DNA from: an uncultured Clostridia bacterium
GTDB taxonomy: Bacteria > Bacillota > Clostridia > Christensenellales > Aristaeellaceae
Direction: 5' to 3'
Assembly (NCBI GenBank): GCA_934670175.1
Contig: CAKUOX010000029.1
Span: 1-27,220 of the forward strand
Length of the DNA: 27,220 bases
Made by a program: the position numbers and the translations under genes. Below are positions 14,786 to 22,499 of the stretch, piece after piece (positions within the stretch are counted from its first letter, which is position 1; each line of letters opens with the position of its first letter). The notes below the pieces were generated by a model. That model was not told where the DNA came from and searched no databases. It was given only the letters and a program-made list of their open reading frames with translations.

Positions 14786-15913
14786 ATGGTTGAGATTCGC
14801 GAAGTCAAGTCCAAGTCTGATCTGAGAAGGTTCGTCGCGTACCCGAATAAGCTCTATCGGGACGTACCGCAGTTCATGCCGCCGCTTCGGGGCGAGGACA
14901 TGGCGGACTGGGATCGAAAAAAGAATCCTGCCTTTGAGTATTGCGATGCAAAATGCTATCTGGCGCTGCGCGATGGCGAGATCGTCGGCCGTATCGGCGC
15001 GATTCTCAGCCGGCGTTCCAATGAAAAGTGGAACAAGCAGCGCATGCGCTTTACGCAGGTGGACTTCATAGACGATATTGAGGTCTCAACCGCGCTGTTT
15101 GAGGCCGTAGAAGCCTGGGCACGCGAAATGGGCTGCAACGAAGTTCACGGCCCGCTCGGCTTTACCGACCTCGATCGCGAGGGCATGCTGGTGGAGGGCT
15201 TTGACCAGAAGAGCATGTTCATCACCTACTACAACCATCCCTACTACATAGATCACCTCACCCGCCTGGGCTATGTGAAGGACGTGGACTGGGTGGAATT
15301 TCTGATCGACGTGCCGCAGCCGGGCGACAGGATCGTGCCCCGCCTTCAGCAATTGTCCGATCGCGTGCTCAAATCGACGGGACTGCATGTGGCGCAGGTC
15401 AGGCACCGGCGCGATTTCAGGCCGTATATTGAAAAGGTATTTGACCTGATTAACACCTGCTACGCCCACCTCTATGGCACGGTGGAGCTCTCGCGGGAGC
15501 AGATCAAAAAATATGCCGACAAGTTTATCCCGATGATCAATCCGGATCTGGCATGCTTCGTGATGGACGAAAACGACAACATGGTCGCCTTCGGCGTGGC
15601 TGCGCCCAGCATGGCCGCCGCCATCAAAAAGAACGACGGCCACATGTTCCCCTTCGGCTTTATCGACATTCTGCGCGCGCTGCGCAAGAACGACACGCTG
15701 GATCTCTACCTCATCGCCGTTCGGCCGGATTATCAGGATCGCGGCGTAAATGCCGTGCTGATGAACCATGTGCTCAAGGGCTGCCACAAAATCGGCATTC
15801 AGAAGGCCGAAACCGGCCCGCAGCTGGAGCAGAACTTCAAGATCCAGCACCAGTGGAGTTTGTTCAAATATCGCAACCACAAGCGCAGAAGGTGCTTTAT
15901 CAAGCAGCTGTGA
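14786..15913 (+). CDS. GNAT-like acyltransferase family protein of unknown substrate
   Basis: A 375-residue cytoplasmic protein. It belongs to a family of about 370-390 residues seen in many anaerobes and often annotated as N-acetyltransferase. The N-terminal part has LRRFVAYPNKLYRDVPQFMPP (around 13-33) and CYLALRDGEIVGRIGAI (around 58-74), a GNAT-type strand pair. The middle has EVHGPLGFTDLDREGMLVEG (about 113-132), strongly conserved in this family. A second GNAT-like half runs to the C-terminus with LDLYLIAVRPDYQDRGVNAVLMNHVL, resembling the acetyl-CoA-binding R/Q-x-x-G-x-G/A loop. The start follows GGAGGGGG with normal spacing. It has its own promoter and terminator. The acceptor substrate is unknown. 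Confidence 0.8.
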   Translation: MVEIREVKSKSDLRRFVAYPNKLYRDVPQFMPPLRGEDMADWDRKKNPAFEYCDAKCYLALRDGEIVGRIGAILSRRSNEKWNKQRMRFTQVDFIDDIEVSTALFEAVEAWAREMGCNEVHGPLGFTDLDREGMLVEGFDQKSMFITYYNHPYYIDHLTRLGYVKDVDWVEFLIDVPQPGDRIVPRLQQLSDRVLKSTGLHVAQVRHRRDFRPYIEKVFDLINTCYAHLYGTVELSREQIKKYADKFIPMINPDLACFVMDENDNMVAFGVAAPSMAAAIKKNDGHMFPFGFIDILRALRKNDTLDLYLIAVRPDYQDRGVNAVLMNHVLKGCHKIGIQKAETGPQLEQNFKIQHQWSLFKYRNHKRRRCFIKQL

Positions 15914-15941
15914 TTCCAGACTTCTACATTTGAAAATGCAC

Positions 15942-15977
15942 CGCGCCGCTCCATTCGCAAATGAAGCGGCGCGCTTT
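15942..15977. terminator. Terminator between convergent GNAT-like and methyltransferase genes
   Basis: CGCGCCGCTCCATT (15942-15955) pairs with AATGAAGCGGCGCG (15960-15973) with one mismatch over a four-base loop, followed by CTTTATA. The reverse strand continues GTGCATTTT. It probably serves both convergent transcripts. Confidence 0.75.
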
Positions 15978-15985
15978 ATATTGGT

Positions 15986-16753
15986 TCACCTCGGGCGCAT
16001 CAGCTCATACATCATAATGCCTGCGGCGACGGCGGCGTTCAGCGATTCCGCGCCCCCGCGCATCGGCAGTTTCAGGCGCATGCCGGCCTCGGCCTTTACC
16101 GCGTCGGATATGCCGCGCGCCTCGTTGCCGATCACCAGCACGAACCTCTCCCCCGGCTCCGGCCTGGCGTAAAAGTCCTCGCCATGCAGATCTGAAACGA
16201 TGATCCTCCAGCCGCGTTCGGCAAGCGCGCGCAGCGCTCCGGCGAGATCATCCTCGCAGCGATACGGCAGGCGAAAGCCCGAGCCCATGGCCGCGCGCTG
16301 CACCTTCGGCGAAAGCGGATCGGCGCTTCCCTCGCCCAGCAGCAGCGCCTGAAAGCCCGCGGCGTCCGCCGTGCGCCATATCGTGCCTACATTTCCGGGA
16401 TCCTGCACGCCGTCCAGCGCCACGATGCGATCGGGCAGTGTCTCGAAGGCCGCCTGCGCCGGCATTTCAAACGATGCGCAAACGCCCTGCGGCGTGCGCG
16501 TTTCGCAGATAGATTCCAGCAGCGTCCGGCTCACGAGCGCCGCGTGCAGCCCGTTTTCCGCCAATTCCTGTGCAAAGTCCACCGCGCCGTCGTCCGCAGC
16601 GAGCTCGCACATTTTCAGTCCACAGCTGAGCGCCTCGCGAATCATTACCTCACCCTCGACCAGAAACAGGCCCTGCTCCCGCCGCGCCTTCGCGCTCCTG
16701 AGCGCCCGCAGGCGCTGTACCATGGGATTTTTGGCGCTGGTAATCTTATCCAT
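15986..16753 (-). CDS. TrmH/SpoU-family RNA 2'-O-methyltransferase
   Basis: The 255-residue protein transfers a methyl group from S-adenosylmethionine to a ribose 2'-OH in rRNA or tRNA. It has an N-terminal RNA-substrate-binding region with FLVEGEVMIREAL (30-42). The three SPOUT motifs follow: DPGNVGTIWRTAD (118-130), VIGNEARGIS (207-216) and LPMRGGAESLNAAVA (229-243), which form the trefoil knot. ATG 16753 is preceded by GGGGGAAGG, supporting this start over the longer open frame. The gene overlaps the comF end by eight bases and closes the panT-coaX-recD2-comF operon. The exact target nucleotide cannot be read. Confidence 0.93.
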   Translation of the reverse strand: MDKITSAKNPMVQRLRALRSAKARREQGLFLVEGEVMIREALSCGLKMCELAADDGAVDFAQELAENGLHAALVSRTLLESICETRTPQGVCASFEMPAQAAFETLPDRIVALDGVQDPGNVGTIWRTADAAGFQALLLGEGSADPLSPKVQRAAMGSGFRLPYRCEDDLAGALRALAERGWRIIVSDLHGEDFYARPEPGERFVLVIGNEARGISDAVKAEAGMRLKLPMRGGAESLNAAVAAGIMMYELMRPR

Positions 16754-17432
16754 GCTTACCTTCCCCCAATGCGTATGCCGCAAAATAGATCCGCCGCGCA
16801 CCTGCTGCCCGAAGCGCATCGGCGCAGCAGCGGGCAGTCGCGCCGGTGGTGTACACGTCGTCGATCAACAGAATATCCGCGCCGTTCACAATCGCTGCGC
16901 GCGCCGCGCAAACCGTAAACGCGCCTTCGAGATTATGCCGCCGCTGACCCGGCAAAAGCCGCGCCTGCTGGGCGGCATTGCGGGTTCGACGCAGCAGATC
17001 CATATATTCAAGATCGAGCACCTCTGCCGCGCGCCGCGCGAGCAGCTCCGCATGGTTCCGGCCGCGGCGCCGCAGCCGCCGCGGATGCATCGGCACCGCC
17101 GTGACCGCGCGGATATTTTTAAGATCCAGCTGCGCCACGGCGCGCGCAATGTCGCCGCCCATCTGTTCGGCAAGCACTGCCGCCCCTGCGTATTTCAGAT
17201 TGCGCACCATGCCGCCCGCAGGCCCATGGTACGGATAGGCGAACGCCGTGCCGTCGAGCCCCGTATCGCCCTCGAGCCTGCGCGCGCCGATCCAGCGTTC
17301 GCTGAGCTTTTTCCGGCAGTCCTCGCACAGATCGTCGCGGTCGCAGCCGAGCATGCTGCCGCAGCCCATGCACACGGCACGGCGCGGATAGAACAGATCC
17401 AGAAGCGCCGTAAGCGCTGCCCGCAGCCTCAC
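16746..17432 (-). CDS. comF: ComF family phosphoribosyltransferase-like protein
   Basis: The 228-residue protein has an N-terminal zinc-finger-like pair CMGCG (C21, C24) and CEDC (C36, C39). A phosphoribosyltransferase domain follows with VTAVPMHPRRLRRRGRNHAELLAR (110-133) and the PRPP loop LLIDDVYTTGAT (188-199). ComF acts in the cytosol in uptake of transforming DNA, helping internalised single strands; its biochemical reaction remains unclear. Start is GTG at 17432, overlapping the recD2 stop (GTGA). Its place beside recD2 suggests DNA handling. No other competence gene is in the window. Confidence 0.92.
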   Translation of the reverse strand: MRLRAALTALLDLFYPRRAVCMGCGSMLGCDRDDLCEDCRKKLSERWIGARRLEGDTGLDGTAFAYPYHGPAGGMVRNLKYAGAAVLAEQMGGDIARAVAQLDLKNIRAVTAVPMHPRRLRRRGRNHAELLARRAAEVLDLEYMDLLRRTRNAAQQARLLPGQRRHNLEGAFTVCAARAAIVNGADILLIDDVYTTGATARCCADALRAAGARRIYFAAYALGEGKHG

Positions 17433-19630
17433 GACTTACACCCCATCGTCCGCAGCCGAAACGCCAGGCCGGTATAGCGGCGCAGGATGCGGTTATTGTC
17501 CACCATGCCGCGCATGCAGGCTTCGCGTCCCACGATGACCACCAGGCGCTTTGCGCGCGTGACCGCCGTATACAGCAGATTTCGCGTCAAAAGCATCTGC
17601 GGTCCATTGAGCAGCGGCAGCACCACGGCGTCGAATTCGCTGCCCTGGCTCTTGTGTACCGAAATGCAATAGGACAGCTCAAGCTCGTCGAGCATGGAAT
17701 CGTCGTAGACGGCGTGCCGCCCGTCGTCAAATTCGACGGTCATTTCGCGATCCGTGCGGCTCAGGCGCACGATATAGCCGATGTCGCCGTTGAACACGCC
17801 GTCGCCGTGTTCATCGCCGCGCGTCCATTCCAGTTCATAGTCGTTGCGCACCTGCATCACCTTGTCGCCCAGCCGAAACACGCCGTCGCCGCGCGGAAGC
17901 TCGGGCTTTTCGCGGCTCGGCGGGTTGAGCGCCTCCTGCAGCACGCGGTTGAGCTGAAAAACGCCCAGCGCGCCCTTCTTCATCGGCGCCATCACCTGCA
18001 CGCCGCGCAGACTGTCCACGCCCAGAAAGCCCGGCAGCCGCCGCTGCACCAGCGCCACCACGGACTGGCTGACCTCTGCGGCGCTCTCGCGGCGTTCAAG
18101 GAAGAAATCCGTGTCACGGTTCTGTATCAGCGGATACTCGCCGCGGTTGATCCGGTGCGCGTTCACGACGATGCGGCTCTGCTGCGCCTGACGGAATATC
18201 TCGTTCAGCCGCGCCACCGGCACCGCGCCGGAATCGATCAAATCCCTGAGCACGTTGCCCGCGCCGACCGACGGCAGCTGATCCGCGTCGCCCACCAGTA
18301 TCAGCCGCGCGCCGGGCTTTACCGCCCGAAGCAGCGCGCGCATCAGGAAAATGTCCACCATGGACATTTCATCCACCACCACGGTGTCCGCCTTGATCGG
18401 GTTCTCCTCGTCGCGCTTGAAGCCCTCGACCTCGCCGCCGTATTCCAGCAGCCTGTGGATGGTGCGCGCGGAACGCCCCGTCGCCTCGGACATGCGTTTG
18501 GCCGCGCGTCCCGTCGGCGCGCACAGCTCAACCGTACCGCCGCCCTCCAGCATTTCGAGAATGCAGTTGATGGACGTGGTTTTGCCCGTGCCGGGACCGC
18601 CGGTAATGACGGTGAGGTCGCCGGAGACCGCCTTGGCCACGGCCTCGCGCTGCGCCTGCCCGAGCGTCACGCCCAGCTTGCGCTCGCAGCGCGCGATGCT
18701 TCTTTCCATCTCCGCCGCCGAAAGCTGCTTCTTCTGCGACGCATTTCGGCGCTTCAGGATCAGAGCCGCCGTTTCGCATTCCACACGGTACAGGCGCGGA
18801 AGGTACACGGCGGATATGTCGTCCACCGTTTCAAATATCAGCTGATCCGCAAGGCGCATAGCCCGTATCGCGGCGTCCGCCTGCGCCTGCTGCACGCCCA
18901 GCACCTCCGCCGCGCGCGCTGTCAGCTCATGCTGCGGAAGATAAACATGCCCCATGTTCGCCGCAGCCTGCGACAGCACATAGCGCACACCGCTGGCCAG
19001 CCGGTCTGGGTTATCGGCCTGAAAGCCCAGGCTGCGCGCAATGCCGTCCGCCGTCTGAAAGCCCACGCCGTCGATCTCATCGGCGAGCCGATACGGATTT
19101 GTCCGCAGCACGCGCTCGCTCTGATCGCCGTAGGCGCGATACACCTTCATCGCCAGCGCAGGCGTCAGCCCTGCGCCCTGCAAAAAGATCAACGCAGCGC
19201 GCATTTCGTTCTGCATGGCGAAGGATTCCGCGATCATCGCCGCCTTTTTGGGGCCGATGCCAGGGATCTCCGTGAGCCGGTGCGGCTCCGCTTCCATAAT
19301 ATCCAGCGTCTCCGTGCCAAATTTGCGCACGATCAGCTTCGCCGTGGCGGGGCCTATGCCCTTAATCATTCCTGAACCCAGATATTTTTCAAGCGCGCTG
19401 CGCGTCTGCGGCATGGAGATTTCGTAGGCTGTGACCTTGATCTGCTCGCCGTAGTCTCGGTGCTCGGTCAGCTCGCCATCCAGGATAACATGCTCTCCCG
19501 CCGCCAAAAACGGCATTATGCCCACGGCGCTCACGCGCCCTGAGCCGTCCAGATGAAAGGACGCCACCGTCCATCCGTTTTCTTCGTTTCTAAATACGAT
19601 GTCTTCGATCGTGCCCTCAAACTTAGACAT
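17429..19630 (-). CDS. recD2: ATP-dependent RecD-like DNA helicase (RecD2)
   Basis: The 733-residue superfamily 1 5'-3' helicase has the long N-terminal region that separates RecD2 from RecD of RecBCD: an OB-like part (1-70), then helix-hairpin-helix segments with IKGIGPATA (89-97) and IPGIGPKKA (122-130). The motor carries Walker A TGGPGTGKTT (343-352), Walker B DEMSMVD (420-426), GDADQLPSVG (447-456), and near the C-terminus CISVHKSQGSEFDAVVLP and LYTAVTRAKR. It acts in DNA repair and replication-fork processing without RecBC. It lies three bases after coaX and overlaps comF. SD and start at 19630 (MSKFEGTIEDI) fit the family N-terminus. Confidence 0.97.
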   Translation of the reverse strand: MSKFEGTIEDIVFRNEENGWTVASFHLDGSGRVSAVGIMPFLAAGEHVILDGELTEHRDYGEQIKVTAYEISMPQTRSALEKYLGSGMIKGIGPATAKLIVRKFGTETLDIMEAEPHRLTEIPGIGPKKAAMIAESFAMQNEMRAALIFLQGAGLTPALAMKVYRAYGDQSERVLRTNPYRLADEIDGVGFQTADGIARSLGFQADNPDRLASGVRYVLSQAAANMGHVYLPQHELTARAAEVLGVQQAQADAAIRAMRLADQLIFETVDDISAVYLPRLYRVECETAALILKRRNASQKKQLSAAEMERSIARCERKLGVTLGQAQREAVAKAVSGDLTVITGGPGTGKTTSINCILEMLEGGGTVELCAPTGRAAKRMSEATGRSARTIHRLLEYGGEVEGFKRDEENPIKADTVVVDEMSMVDIFLMRALLRAVKPGARLILVGDADQLPSVGAGNVLRDLIDSGAVPVARLNEIFRQAQQSRIVVNAHRINRGEYPLIQNRDTDFFLERRESAAEVSQSVVALVQRRLPGFLGVDSLRGVQVMAPMKKGALGVFQLNRVLQEALNPPSREKPELPRGDGVFRLGDKVMQVRNDYELEWTRGDEHGDGVFNGDIGYIVRLSRTDREMTVEFDDGRHAVYDDSMLDELELSYCISVHKSQGSEFDAVVLPLLNGPQMLLTRNLLYTAVTRAKRLVVIVGREACMRGMVDNNRILRRYTGLAFRLRTMGCKS

Positions 19631-19633
19631 GGG

Positions 19634-20404
19634 CTATTCCGCGTTCTTTCGGTAGATCAGGCACAGTCCCTTCAGCGTCAGCAGGCCATCCATCACGTCG
19701 ATGGCATTGGATTCGCCCGCCACCAGCACCGCGAGTCCGCCCGTGGCCACCACCTTGGCGTGGGGCGCGCCCAGCTCGCGCTTCATGCGCTCCACCAGAT
19801 AATTAATCTGGCCGATATAGCCGTACACGATGCCCGCCTGCATATTGCTGATGGTGTTGCGCCCAATCACGCTGTCGGGCTTGGCCAGCTCAAAGCGGGG
19901 CAGCTTCGCCGCGCGCTCAGTCAGCGCCTCGGCCGCCAGCTTGAGCCCCGGGCAGATGGCGCCGCCCAGAAACTCTCCCTTTTCATTGATTACGCCAAAG
20001 CTCGTGGCCGTGCCGAAATCGATGGTGATGCAGGGGCCGCCGTAGAGCTCGTAGGCCGCCACGGCGTTGGCGATGCGGTCTGAACCCAGCTCGCGCGGGT
20101 TTTCATAACGAATGTTGATGCCCGTCTTGATGCCCGGGCCGATGATGTGCGGCTCCATGCCGAAATAGGTGCGGCACATGTGCTCGATGGTGAAATTGAT
20201 CTGCGGCACCACCGAGGAGATCATGATGCCCTCCACCTGTTTCGGGCTGACGCCCGCGTGCGCGAACAGGTTCAGTAGCAGTATGCCGTATTCGTCTGAG
20301 GACATGGCGCGGTTCGTGGATACGCGCCAGTAATGGAGCATCTCCATGCCCTCAAAGAGCGCGGTTTTGATGTTGGTATTTCCAATATCCAATGTGAGAA
20401 TCAT
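19634..20404 (-). CDS. coaX: Type III pantothenate kinase
   Basis: The 256-residue enzyme phosphorylates pantothenate, the first step of coenzyme A synthesis. It belongs to the ASKHA fold: phosphate-1 motif DIGNTNIK (6-13), the pantothenate-binding GSDRIAN (107-113), and phosphate-2 motif TIDFGTATSFG (127-137) followed by GGAICPGL. Type III kinases are not feedback-inhibited by CoA. The gene follows the putative pantothenate transporter component by 22 bases and precedes recD2 by three, so it is inside a five-gene operon. Confidence 0.97.
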   Translation of the reverse strand: MILTLDIGNTNIKTALFEGMEMLHYWRVSTNRAMSSDEYGILLLNLFAHAGVSPKQVEGIMISSVVPQINFTIEHMCRTYFGMEPHIIGPGIKTGINIRYENPRELGSDRIANAVAAYELYGGPCITIDFGTATSFGVINEKGEFLGGAICPGLKLAAEALTERAAKLPRFELAKPDSVIGRNTISNMQAGIVYGYIGQINYLVERMKRELGAPHAKVVATGGLAVLVAGESNAIDVMDGLLTLKGLCLIYRKNAE

Positions 20405-20426
20405 GCAGCGAATATCCCCCTGCGGA

Positions 20427-21011
20427 TTATTTGCGGGAATCTGTCTTCCACAGCGCGCCCAGCACCGGCACGGAAATGAGCGCGTTGACGACGGCCTCGG
20501 CGCTGCCGGCGATCAGGCCCGTGCCGCCGATGAGCGCGAGTACCCTTGCCGAATCGATGCCCATGATGCAATAGAACAGCAGCATAAGGCCAAGATAAAA
20601 AACCGTATTGGTCAACGAACCGGCTGCCGCCGCAATGGCCACCGCGCGCCTGAGCTTCATGCGCCCGGACGCCGCGCGATAGCAAAGCTGCGTCGTGACC
20701 GGCACCAGCAAGCGGGGCAAAAAGGTCATAATCATCGCCAGCACGGGGCTTTGCGCCATCAGCGTCGCCACCAGCGTAGAGGGCGCGCCGAACAGTCCAA
20801 AGGCCTTCATGGCGCTGACTGCGCCGAAGCACAGCCCCAGCAGCAGTCCCCTGCGAAGCCCGAGCAGCAACGTGCCGATGACCACCGGAATGCCCAGCAG
20901 CGAAAGGTTGATAAAGCCCAGCGGGATCATGCCGATGGGCGTAAGCCCCAGCAGCAGAATCAGTGCGACAAAGATCGCCGTTTGTACCAGTTCGCGCGTG
21001 TTCTTATTCAT
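20427..21011 (-). CDS. panT: ECF transporter S component, probably for pantothenate
   Basis: A 194-residue, highly hydrophobic protein with about six membrane segments. The N-terminal part TAIFVALILLLGLTPIGMIP and the small Ala/Gly-rich helices are typical of the substrate-binding S subunits of energy-coupling factor vitamin transporters. Linkage to coaX directly downstream points to pantothenate (PanT). This specificity is inferred from context only. The ATPases and EcfT would be encoded elsewhere and shared. The start at 21011 is chosen because GGAGG lies eight bases upstream; an in-frame ATG at 21026 overlaps that ribosome site itself. Confidence 0.8.
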   Translation of the reverse strand: MNKNTRELVQTAIFVALILLLGLTPIGMIPLGFINLSLLGIPVVIGTLLLGLRRGLLLGLCFGAVSAMKAFGLFGAPSTLVATLMAQSPVLAMIMTFLPRLLVPVTTQLCYRAASGRMKLRRAVAIAAAAGSLTNTVFYLGLMLLFYCIMGIDSARVLALIGGTGLIAGSAEAVVNALISVPVLGALWKTDSRK

Positions 21012-21110
21012 TTTTGTTTCCTCCATTCAAGTTCCCGTTTGGGATGCCTGATGTATTTGGGGTGCCCGTGGAATGCCTGTCCGGTTCTCAAAGGAGATAC
21101 CGGCCTGTCC
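21012..21110 (-). other. Structured leader of the panT-coaX operon
   Basis: About 100 bases lie between the promoter and the panT start. On the minus strand GGACAGGC occurs twice (21110-21103 and 21082-21075). The sequence between them folds into a hairpin, CCGGT plus TCTC against GAGA plus ACCGG, with a CTTT loop. No coding region and no known riboswitch were recognised. Confidence 0.5.
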
Positions 21111-21139
21111 ATTATAGCACATTTTTGCCATCTTGCCAG
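21111..21139 (-). promoter_or_regulatory. Extended -10 promoter for panT-coaX-recD2-comF-methyltransferase
   Basis: On the minus strand CTGGCA (21139-21134), a 17-base spacer ending in TGC, and a perfect TATAAT (21116-21111). Confidence 0.75.
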
Positions 21140-21211
21140 CCCCCTATGTAAAAAAACGCGCATCATGACGCATTCAGGCGCGATTGACGCCGAATTTTAG
21201 CTTTTATCCGC

Positions 21212-21240
21212 TTGACAGGGCACGCGCACAGTGCTAAAAT
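21212..21240 (+). promoter_or_regulatory. Sigma-A promoter of the aromatic amino acid operon
   Basis: TTGACA (21212-21217), a 17-base spacer ending in TGC, and TAAAAT (21235-21240). Expected start near 21247, about 25 bases before the leader peptide ATG. No plus-strand gene lies upstream, so this promoter is the source of transcription into the leader terminator. Confidence 0.88.
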
Positions 21241-21270
21241 ACGGCCATCATCGAAAAGGAACTCGAAGTC

Positions 21271-21366
21271 ATGCGCCAGAACAGCTTTAAATTTGCATAT
21301 GCCTTTTACTTTAGCTTTTGCCCGAATATGGATGGCTCTAGCGGTAATTGCGCTGCGCAGTTTTAA
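21271..21366 (+). CDS. Phe/Tyr-rich attenuation leader peptide
   Basis: A 31-codon reading frame. Residues 6-16 read FKFAYAFYFSF, so seven of eleven residues are Phe or Tyr; the whole peptide has six Phe, all TTT, and two Tyr. It starts with ATG 21271 behind AAGGA (21256-21260), and lies between the operon promoter and a strong terminator upstream of aroF. This matches the design of pheL-type leader peptides, whose translation rate senses charged tRNA-Phe. Its 3' half contains one strand of a predicted antiterminator. The peptide itself is not expected to have a function. The alternative, a chance frame, is unlikely given composition, ribosome site and position together. Confidence 0.85.
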   Translation: MRQNSFKFAYAFYFSFCPNMDGSSGNCAAQF

Positions 21367-21418
21367 GCGATATTAAGGTCGAATAAAAACTTCCGCGTTT
21401 CCCGCCACACAGCCATCC
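21330..21418 (+). promoter_or_regulatory. Predicted antiterminator of the aro attenuator
   Basis: GGATGGCT (21330-21337) pairs perfectly with AGCCATCC (21411-21418), and GCGG (21341-21344) with CCGC (21402-21405). These strands take up the ascending arm and loop of the terminator at 21403-21431, so the two folds exclude each other. A small hairpin, AGTTTT (21359-21364) with AAAACT (21386-21391), extended by CGC (21356-21358) and GCG (21395-21397), is enclosed and would bring the arms together. The left arm lies in codons 20-25 of the leader peptide, downstream of the Phe/Tyr codons. Confidence 0.68.
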
Positions 21419-21446
21419 GGCTGCTGTGGCGTTTATTTTTAATTTA
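21403..21446 (+). terminator. Attenuator terminator upstream of aroF
   Basis: CGCCACA plus CAGCC (21403-21414), loop ATCC, then GGCTG, one bulged C, and TGTGGCG (21419-21431) make a 12-bp stem, followed at once by TTTATTTTTAATTT. It stands 36 bases after the leader stop and 26 bases before aroF. Confidence 0.9.
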
Positions 21447-21472
21447 CAGATCCAGAGGGGCAGGGAAAAAGA

Positions 21473-22477
21473 ATGATCGCAGTATTAAAGCAGGGCGCTT
21501 CTCAGGAGCGCACGGAAATGTTGATCGCCTGGCTGAACCGCCAGGGCATCGAGGTGCATATCTCGCGCGGCGACCACAAAACCGTGCTCGGCCTGATCGG
21601 CGATACGAACCGGCTGGACATGAACATGCTGCAAAGCCTGGACATTGTGGACAGCGTGACCCGCGTATCCGAGCCGTTCAAGGCCGTGAGCCGCAAATTC
21701 CATCCGGATGACAGCGTTGTGGACGCATCCGGCGTGAAGGTGGGCGGCGGCGGCTTTGCGCTGATCGCCGGCCCCTGCTCCGTGGAAAGCGTGGATCAGA
21801 TCTGCTATGTGGCCGAGCGTGTGAAGGCGGCGGGCGCGAACATGCTGCGCGGCGGTTCATTCAAGCCGCGCACCTCGCCCTACGATTTTCAGGGGCTCGG
21901 CGCAGAGGGCATTCGCCTGCTGCTGGAGGCCAAGCGCGCCACGGGACTGCCCATCGTGACCGAGATCATGGACATTCGCACGCTGGATCTGTTTGAGGAC
22001 GTGGATGTGATCCAGGTGGGCGCGCGCAACACACAGAATTTCGATCTGCTCAAGGAGCTGGGCAAGACGCGCAAGCCCATCCTGCTCAAGCGCGGCCTGG
22101 CGGGTACCATCCGCGAGCTGCTGATGAGCGCCGAATATATCGCCGCCAGCGGCAATGAAAACGTGATTCTTTGCGAACGCGGCATACGCACCTATGAAAA
22201 CACCTACACGCGCAACACGCTCGACCTTTCAGCCGTGCCGGTACTGCGGGAGCTGACGCATCTGCCGGTCATCGTAGACCCCAGCCATGCCACAGGACGC
22301 AACACGCTGGTCGGCCCCATGGCGTTGGCCGCCGCCGCCTCCGGCGCGGACGGACTGATGATCGAGGTGCACAACGACCCGATGCACGCGCTCAGCGACG
22401 GCGCGCAGTCGCTCACGCCGGACGAATTCGACGCGCTCGCACGGCGCATTTTCAAAATTCGGGAGGCCATTATCTGA
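21473..22477 (+). CDS. aroF: 3-deoxy-7-phosphoheptulonate synthase (type I beta)
   Basis: The 334-residue enzyme condenses phosphoenolpyruvate and erythrose 4-phosphate, the first step of the shikimate pathway. An N-terminal domain of about 70 residues (MIAVLKQG to EPFK) is of the ferredoxin-like regulatory type that in Thermotoga mediates inhibition by Phe and Tyr. The catalytic barrel follows, with IAGPCSVES (98-106), MLRGGSFKPRTSPYDFQG (124-141), ILLKRGL and VDPSHATGRN. The start follows a GGGGCAGGG ribosome site. It is the first structural gene after the attenuator. The symbol aroF is used in the Bacillus/Clostridia sense; aroG or aroA names are also used for this family. Confidence 0.96.
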   Translation: MIAVLKQGASQERTEMLIAWLNRQGIEVHISRGDHKTVLGLIGDTNRLDMNMLQSLDIVDSVTRVSEPFKAVSRKFHPDDSVVDASGVKVGGGGFALIAGPCSVESVDQICYVAERVKAAGANMLRGGSFKPRTSPYDFQGLGAEGIRLLLEAKRATGLPIVTEIMDIRTLDLFEDVDVIQVGARNTQNFDLLKELGKTRKPILLKRGLAGTIRELLMSAEYIAASGNENVILCERGIRTYENTYTRNTLDLSAVPVLRELTHLPVIVDPSHATGRNTLVGPMALAAAASGADGLMIEVHNDPMHALSDGAQSLTPDEFDALARRIFKIREAII

Positions 22478-22499
22478 TCGTACGGGAGGCGAAACAGGC

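Noticed and set aside
17654..19375. Long plus-strand open frame opposite recD2
   Set aside because: Antisense shadow of a gene with all helicase motifs; its composition is not protein-like.
21012..21110. Known riboswitch (TPP, FMN, cobalamin or folate) in the panT leader
   Set aside because: None of the conserved core sequences of these families is visible.
21241..21472. T-box or TRAP control of the aro operon
   Set aside because: I see no conserved T-box antiterminator bulge sequence (the GGTGG-ACCGCG element), no specifier-loop layout and no run of GAG/TAG triplets. The Phe/Tyr-rich reading frame explains the leader better.
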